Shown here: in pieces, positions 61,301-64,000 of the stretch
Layout: each line of letters starts with the position of its first letter
How positions within the stretch are numbered: position 1 is the stretch's first letter
Assembly (NCBI RefSeq): GCF_932526225.1
Contig: NC_064035.1
Location: forward strand, 19,395,969-19,459,968
DNA: 64,000 nucleotides
Source of the DNA: Nematostella vectensis
Lineage: Eukaryota; Cnidaria; Anthozoa; Actiniaria; Edwardsiidae
Direction: 5' to 3'
Program-made: the position numbers and the translations under genes
The notes under the pieces: model-generated
What the model saw: the letters and a program-made list of their open reading frames with translations, nothing else
Told to the model about the DNA's origin: nothing
The model's database searches: none

Positions 61301-61947
61301 TACAAAAGTGAAAGGATATTAATTGTTTATTATTATATACAAACAAAACTTATTTGAGAGAATAGTTTTTATTTTAATAGTCACATCATTTTTTTGCAGA
61401 TCTGACAAAAGTGGAGATTTTCTATAGAAACAGTGAAAGCCCTGAATTGGAGATAAGGGTCAAGGCTAACATGACATACAGAATGCTTGCTGAACACCTG
61501 AAGAACGAGGTATGTTATCATAAGTATGATCCTGACACAAGAGAGATCTAATTATTTTTTTAATCTTCCTCATATCTGAAGGCTCATTTGTTGCCTCTTA
61601 TCAGTCATATTCCGTGCTATTAGTGTAAATTTGATCACTTAATTCCCTTAAGTTGCCATGGCCTGACTTTGTAATACCTTAATTACTGAGGAAATAAACT
61701 AGATAATTATAAGTAATTTTAGGTTTGATGAGCAAACACGGTTTATTATTATTATTATTGTTGTTGTTATTATTATTATTATTTTTATAACTTGTGCCTA
61801 ATTTTTGTATTTCAACAGATAGAAAATCTCGACCCTGAACTTGGTTATTTCACATTTGTCTCATTGGTTGATGGCTTGCCATTGGATATGAATAAACCCA
61901 TTGGTCTGACAAAGAGGCAATTGAAAGTAGCTCGAGCAAGGCCTTGA
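49353..61947 (+). CDS. MAP3K14: NIK-like MAP kinase kinase kinase (MAP3K14 family)
   Basis: Exons: 49353-49893, 50545-50837, 50913-51326, 51728-51868, 51978-52110, 53126-53257, 53459-53592, 54320-54442, 54678-54825, 55460-55552, 57498-57704, 60981-61160, 61400-61509 and 61819-61947. Phases all agree; 925 residues, near the 947 of human NIK. Kinase domain about 425-690: GGGQYGRVYL, FSIKE lysine (462), YGAVQTEQKIIIFMEYMDGG, catalytic HLDLKGGN (547-554), LADFG (565-569), GTEAFMSPEV, STDIWSAACTLYQMLTGEPP. The HLD in place of HRD and the WSAACTLYQML segment parallel NIK. The last two exons (847-925, KVEIFYRNSESPELEIRV ... FTFVSLVDGLPLDMNKPI) resemble the C-terminal NIK domain. NIK activates IKK-alpha in non-canonical NF-kB signalling; that role here is inference. 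Residues 279-416 include an unassigned Cys-rich stretch. Intron 3 has a GC donor (AAG/GCAAGT). An upstream 5' exon cannot be excluded. Confidence 0.87.
49945..50300. repeat. AT-rich stretch with recurring ATTGATA/ATTGATAAT motifs
   Basis: In NIK intron 1. ATTGATA-type motifs recur on both strands at irregular spacing. No exon seen. Confidence 0.5.
50388..50456 (+). repeat. SINE-tail fragment
   Basis: Matches the 3' end of the SINE at 44880-45350 (AATCCAGAGTAA then CTATGGCTGCAATTCTGG, then CGGCCCAGCTTC), here on the plus strand, directly before NIK exon 2. Confidence 0.65.
52264..53050 (+). mobile_element. Penelope-like element, 5'-truncated, GIY-YIG end
   Basis: From about 52302, IFNRNTIKISYSCMSN leads into NKTCNCRQKNTCPLD, a Cys-rich motif, then LYVGLTENKFKTRYRNH, the GIY-YIG-type endonuclease region, and after a stop (TGA near 52668) CNLCLKEKLIIIRQP and LNKHNELVSSCRHRNK. 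This order is the C-terminal half of Penelope-like retroelement ORFs. The reverse transcriptase is missing. The element lies in the NIK intron between exons 5 and 6, preceded by a (TA)n run (52272-52290), and ends with a hammerhead ribozyme at 52986-53028. The in-frame stop shows it is dead as a protein gene. Confidence 0.85.
52986..53028 (+). ncRNA. Hammerhead ribozyme (type I topology) of the Penelope-like element
   Basis: All core parts are present in order: stem I 5' strand ATCTC (52986-52990), CTGATGA (52991-52997), stem II GTGG-GCAA-CCAC (52998-53009, perfect 4 bp with a 4-base loop), GAAA (53010-53013), minimal stem III CA-GGCT-TG (53014-53021), cleavage dinucleotide TA (53022-53023), and stem I 3' strand GAGAT (53024-53028), fully complementary to ATCTC. 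The very short stem III is characteristic of retroelement hammerheads. Predicted cut is after A53023. Confidence 0.85.
55836..56835. mobile_element. Degraded TTAA-flanked DNA transposon
   Basis: One kilobase bordered by TTAA (55832-55835 and 56836-56839), with imperfect inverted ends CCCATTGACTCCT and AGGGGTCAGTGTG. Two broken minus-strand frames (56289-56702 and 55951-56274) could be remnants of its protein. The TTAA target suggests the piggyBac group. In NIK intron 10. Confidence 0.6.
57890..58085. repeat. Degenerate array of about 20-bp units (AAGTGTCCAAACCGCGGCCC type)
   Basis: Roughly nine variants of CCCAAGTGTCCAAAC with a variable G/C-rich end lie just before the 36-bp minisatellite in NIK intron 11. 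Confidence 0.7.
58741..60182 (-). mobile_element. Internally deleted Ty1/copia LTR retrotransposon
   Basis: On the minus strand: partial 5' LTR (60182 down to about 60129), then directly the 3' part of pol, then a polypurine tract (AGTGGGGG, 58909-58916), then the full 168-bp 3' LTR (58741-58908) with TG...CA ends. The element is flanked by a 5-bp target duplication, ATTAC at 58736-58740 and 60183-60187. The 5' LTR stops just after its AATAAA-like site and joins pol, so LTR remainder, gag, protease, integrase and half of RT are gone. Confidence 0.92.
59072..60010 (-). pseudogene. Copia pol remnant: end of RT plus RNase H
   Basis: Starts after an in-frame TAA and reads LIWVDDIIIATSD (the VDD catalytic box of copia RT), MKDLGRLSYFLGIE, YREAVGSLIYAMTCTRPDI, then RNase H (GYSDADWASSTDRRSTSGYC, ALSSCEAEYVAL, IFEDNQGAI). 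Ends close to the polypurine tract, as the pol ORF should. Confidence 0.9.
61735..61795. repeat. TTA/TTG microsatellite
   Basis: Trinucleotide run of TTATTATTATTATTG type in the last NIK intron, ending about 25 bp before the last exon. Confidence 0.8.
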
Positions 61948-62126
61948 CACCACAAGGATAAACAAAATTAACCATTCTTTTCTTGACACTGGGTGTACAA
62001 TACATAAAACTCTTGCCTTGACACCATTAGGGTGTACAAGATGTAGAGGTTCATGTAATTTCGATTCTATTGCATTTTTAATGTTAAACAAAGCACTTGA
62101 ATACAGTTTGTAAAACTCTAATCACA

Positions 62127-62380
62127 ACATACCTGTCAACCTTCAAAAATCTCAAGGCTTAAGAATTTTTGGAGGGGAGGGTGGGGTATATCCATTTTTG
62201 GGGGAGGGGGTGGGTTGGCGATTGCCGTATAGAAAACTCTCACAAACAAATCCGCTTATAGATTTCACGAGGGTGTTAGATAAATTGCGCTACGCCAGGG
62301 AATGATGATTTTCTATAAAATGGAAAAAGGGGTCCAAAATCTTGAAACTCCTACCTAATGTGGGAGTGTTCACAGGTATG
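62127..62380. mobile_element. MITE with ACATACCTGT ends
   Basis: Perfect 10-bp inverted ends ACATACCTGT (62127-62136) and ACAGGTATGT (62371-62380) enclose about 254 bp with a G-rich inner part. Downstream of the NIK-like gene. Confidence 0.65.
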
Positions 62381-62405
62381 TCACAAGCAAATATATTGGA
62401 GGTTA

Positions 62406-62884
62406 CAGGCCAGTACCCAGGGGGGGACCACCCCCCCCCCCCCTCACAACGGCCGAAAGTCCACTTTCAGTTTTCAATAGAGTAAGATGTGCTATTTGTA
62501 GACAAAACTATAAAGCATAAGCTAGATCACTCTTGTATGTCATTAGTCAGACTTTATTTGTAGCCAAATCCCACAATAAACGTCCCGTGGAGATACTGCA
62601 AAGGTATAAAAAAAACCTCTTTATTCAGATTTTTATCCTCACTGGGTCAGTACGCAGCTCTTACAAACTGCAATTTGATTGGACAAATAAACAATATACG
62701 CACCTCAACACAAAGAACGAGAAGAATAGAGACAAAAGAACTCCTTTGTAGAACAAAGATAGTAGGAGACAAGCAACTGCGTACTTAACTCTCCTCACTC
62801 CCGCCCCCCCCCCCCCCACTTATGTCAACTTTTTCAGATTTTGCACCCCCCCCCCCCCCCAGAAAAATCCTGGGTACGGGTCTG
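62406..62884. mobile_element. MITE with CAG...GTACCCAGG ends and poly-C tracts
   Basis: Left end CAGGCCAGTACCCAGG and right end CCTGGGTACGGGTCTG are imperfect inverted repeats (13 of 16). GGTTA flanks both sides (62401-62405 and 62885-62889). Three long C homopolymers lie inside. CAG tips suggest a hAT relative, although the flanking repeat is only 5 bp. Confidence 0.6.
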
Positions 62885-64000
62885 GGTTACTAGTTTTTTT
62901 TTTTCAATATGCTTATTTAATTCACACATTGTCACATAACACAAACATGTAACCTATTTTAACGTAACCTACATTCCTGTCAATAATACTTACCTTTTTT
63001 TCTTTTTTTTTATCAAAAACGGGCCAGAGAGTGCACCCCTCTCACTTTTTGGAGCGGATGTTTTTTTCATTTTTATGCGAACGTGCAGTGTACCTTTATC
63101 AAGTATAAACCGATTGATTGTTAAAAGATAAAATTATCAATGTCCTAAAATGTTTGTATTCATTTTTACTGGTATTCTATGACAAACCGTTACTACTCCC
63201 CCCTGAAACCTCCAGCCACACCCCCCACTCATCCCCACCCCACTTTTGGGACCACTCTGTCTGCAACCCTCTAACCGCGATGACTCCTGCCACAGCATTT
63301 TTTTAAGTTAATCAGTTTGAACCAGAAGAGTGCAACTAAAAAAGAAATAGCTCTATTTGTTTGGGAAGAAACAAAAATAAGGGCTTTGTAATGAGACTTA
63401 TAATGACATCGCTACAAAGTACAATGATAAAGAACACATTTTAAATAGGAATATGAATTGAAACCCAATTGTTTTTTTTTTCTTTTTTCAACATGAATGT
63501 ATTTGGAGCAATGCTATGAGTTAGAGATTAAAAGGTGCCAAAAAAAATTGAATTTAACCCCTAGAATCACAAGTTTCTGATCAACAACACCCAAAATTGG
63601 TAATATGAATTACAGATAAATTCTTTAAAAAAAATTTTAAATTCTTTAAAAGCCCAAATATGGTTTTTGTTTTTCACAAACATTGGCAAAAGGTATTTGT
63701 AACTGCTTTATATGTAAGGTTATGTGGGTTTTTCTTACTTTATCAGTACCAGGAGAAAGTAGATAAAGGACCACCACAGGACAAAATTACCCCTGCCAGA
63801 AGAATAATTTCTGGACTGGGGTCATTTAGAAATGAACAGTTTTATATAAAGAAATTATCAGTGTTATGATCCTTTGCTAACTTAATTGGCTTTAGTGTCT
63901 GTTGAAAGAGACTTACAAGAAAACATTAACAGTATTTGCCTGGTGTCTCTACTTAAGAACCCAGCTGTCTAAAAGGCTTTTGGCATTTCCTTGCATGTCA
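62885..64000. other. Right edge, no gene established
   Basis: AT-rich with several poly-T runs. A possible plus-strand exon starts after CAGTACCAG at about 63752 (EKVDKGPPQDKITPARRI), but it is unrecognised and lacks a matching partner exon in the window. Confidence 0.35.

Overview
The window is eukaryotic DNA, most probably from a cnidarian (an anthozoan such as a sea anemone or coral). Genes have short exons with metazoan GT-AG introns (plus two probable GC-AG introns). The recognisable proteins are metazoan families: an MRL-family RA-PH adaptor, a group-A bHLH factor, a DMRT factor with a DMA domain, and a NIK (MAP3K14)-type kinase. The mobile elements are a CR1/L2-like LINE with an esterase ORF1 remnant, a Penelope-like element with a hammerhead ribozyme, a Ty1/copia remnant, a tRNA-derived SINE and many MITEs. 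The species call is an inference; no sequence search was possible.

Layout. 187-5774 (+): 3' part of an MRL gene, from the end of the RA region through a complete PH domain to a proline-rich Ena/VASP-binding tail; its start lies left of the window. 6810-8912: cluster of MITEs, including an inverted-repeat element with a GC-rich minisatellite. 9474-9902 (-): single-exon bHLH gene. 11576-17837 (-): three-exon rhodanese-domain gene whose 5-kb first intron holds a CR1-like LINE in the same orientation. 17838-35776: about 18 kb without any recognisable coding exon. 35777-37515 (+): two-exon DMRT gene with a spliced 5' UTR. 38391-41210: a MITE, a 182-bp tandem duplication and a 35-bp minisatellite. 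41217-48839 (-): 19-exon CMGC (DYRK/HIPK-like) kinase. 49353-61947 (+): 14-exon NIK-like kinase, head-to-head with the previous gene and about 0.5 kb away. 61948-64000: MITEs and unassigned sequence.

The exon models of the three largest genes and of the rhodanese and DMRT genes were assembled by reading splice sites; in every one all exon phases match and the total length is a multiple of three. The NIK-like gene is the most notable: it keeps the non-RD catalytic loop and a C-terminal domain resembling that of vertebrate NIK. Its introns hold a Penelope 3' end with a complete hammerhead ribozyme fold, a degraded TTAA-flanked transposon, and a 36-bp minisatellite into which an internally deleted copia element has jumped. 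A frameshifted copy of one of its kinase exons sits in the gap between the two kinase genes.
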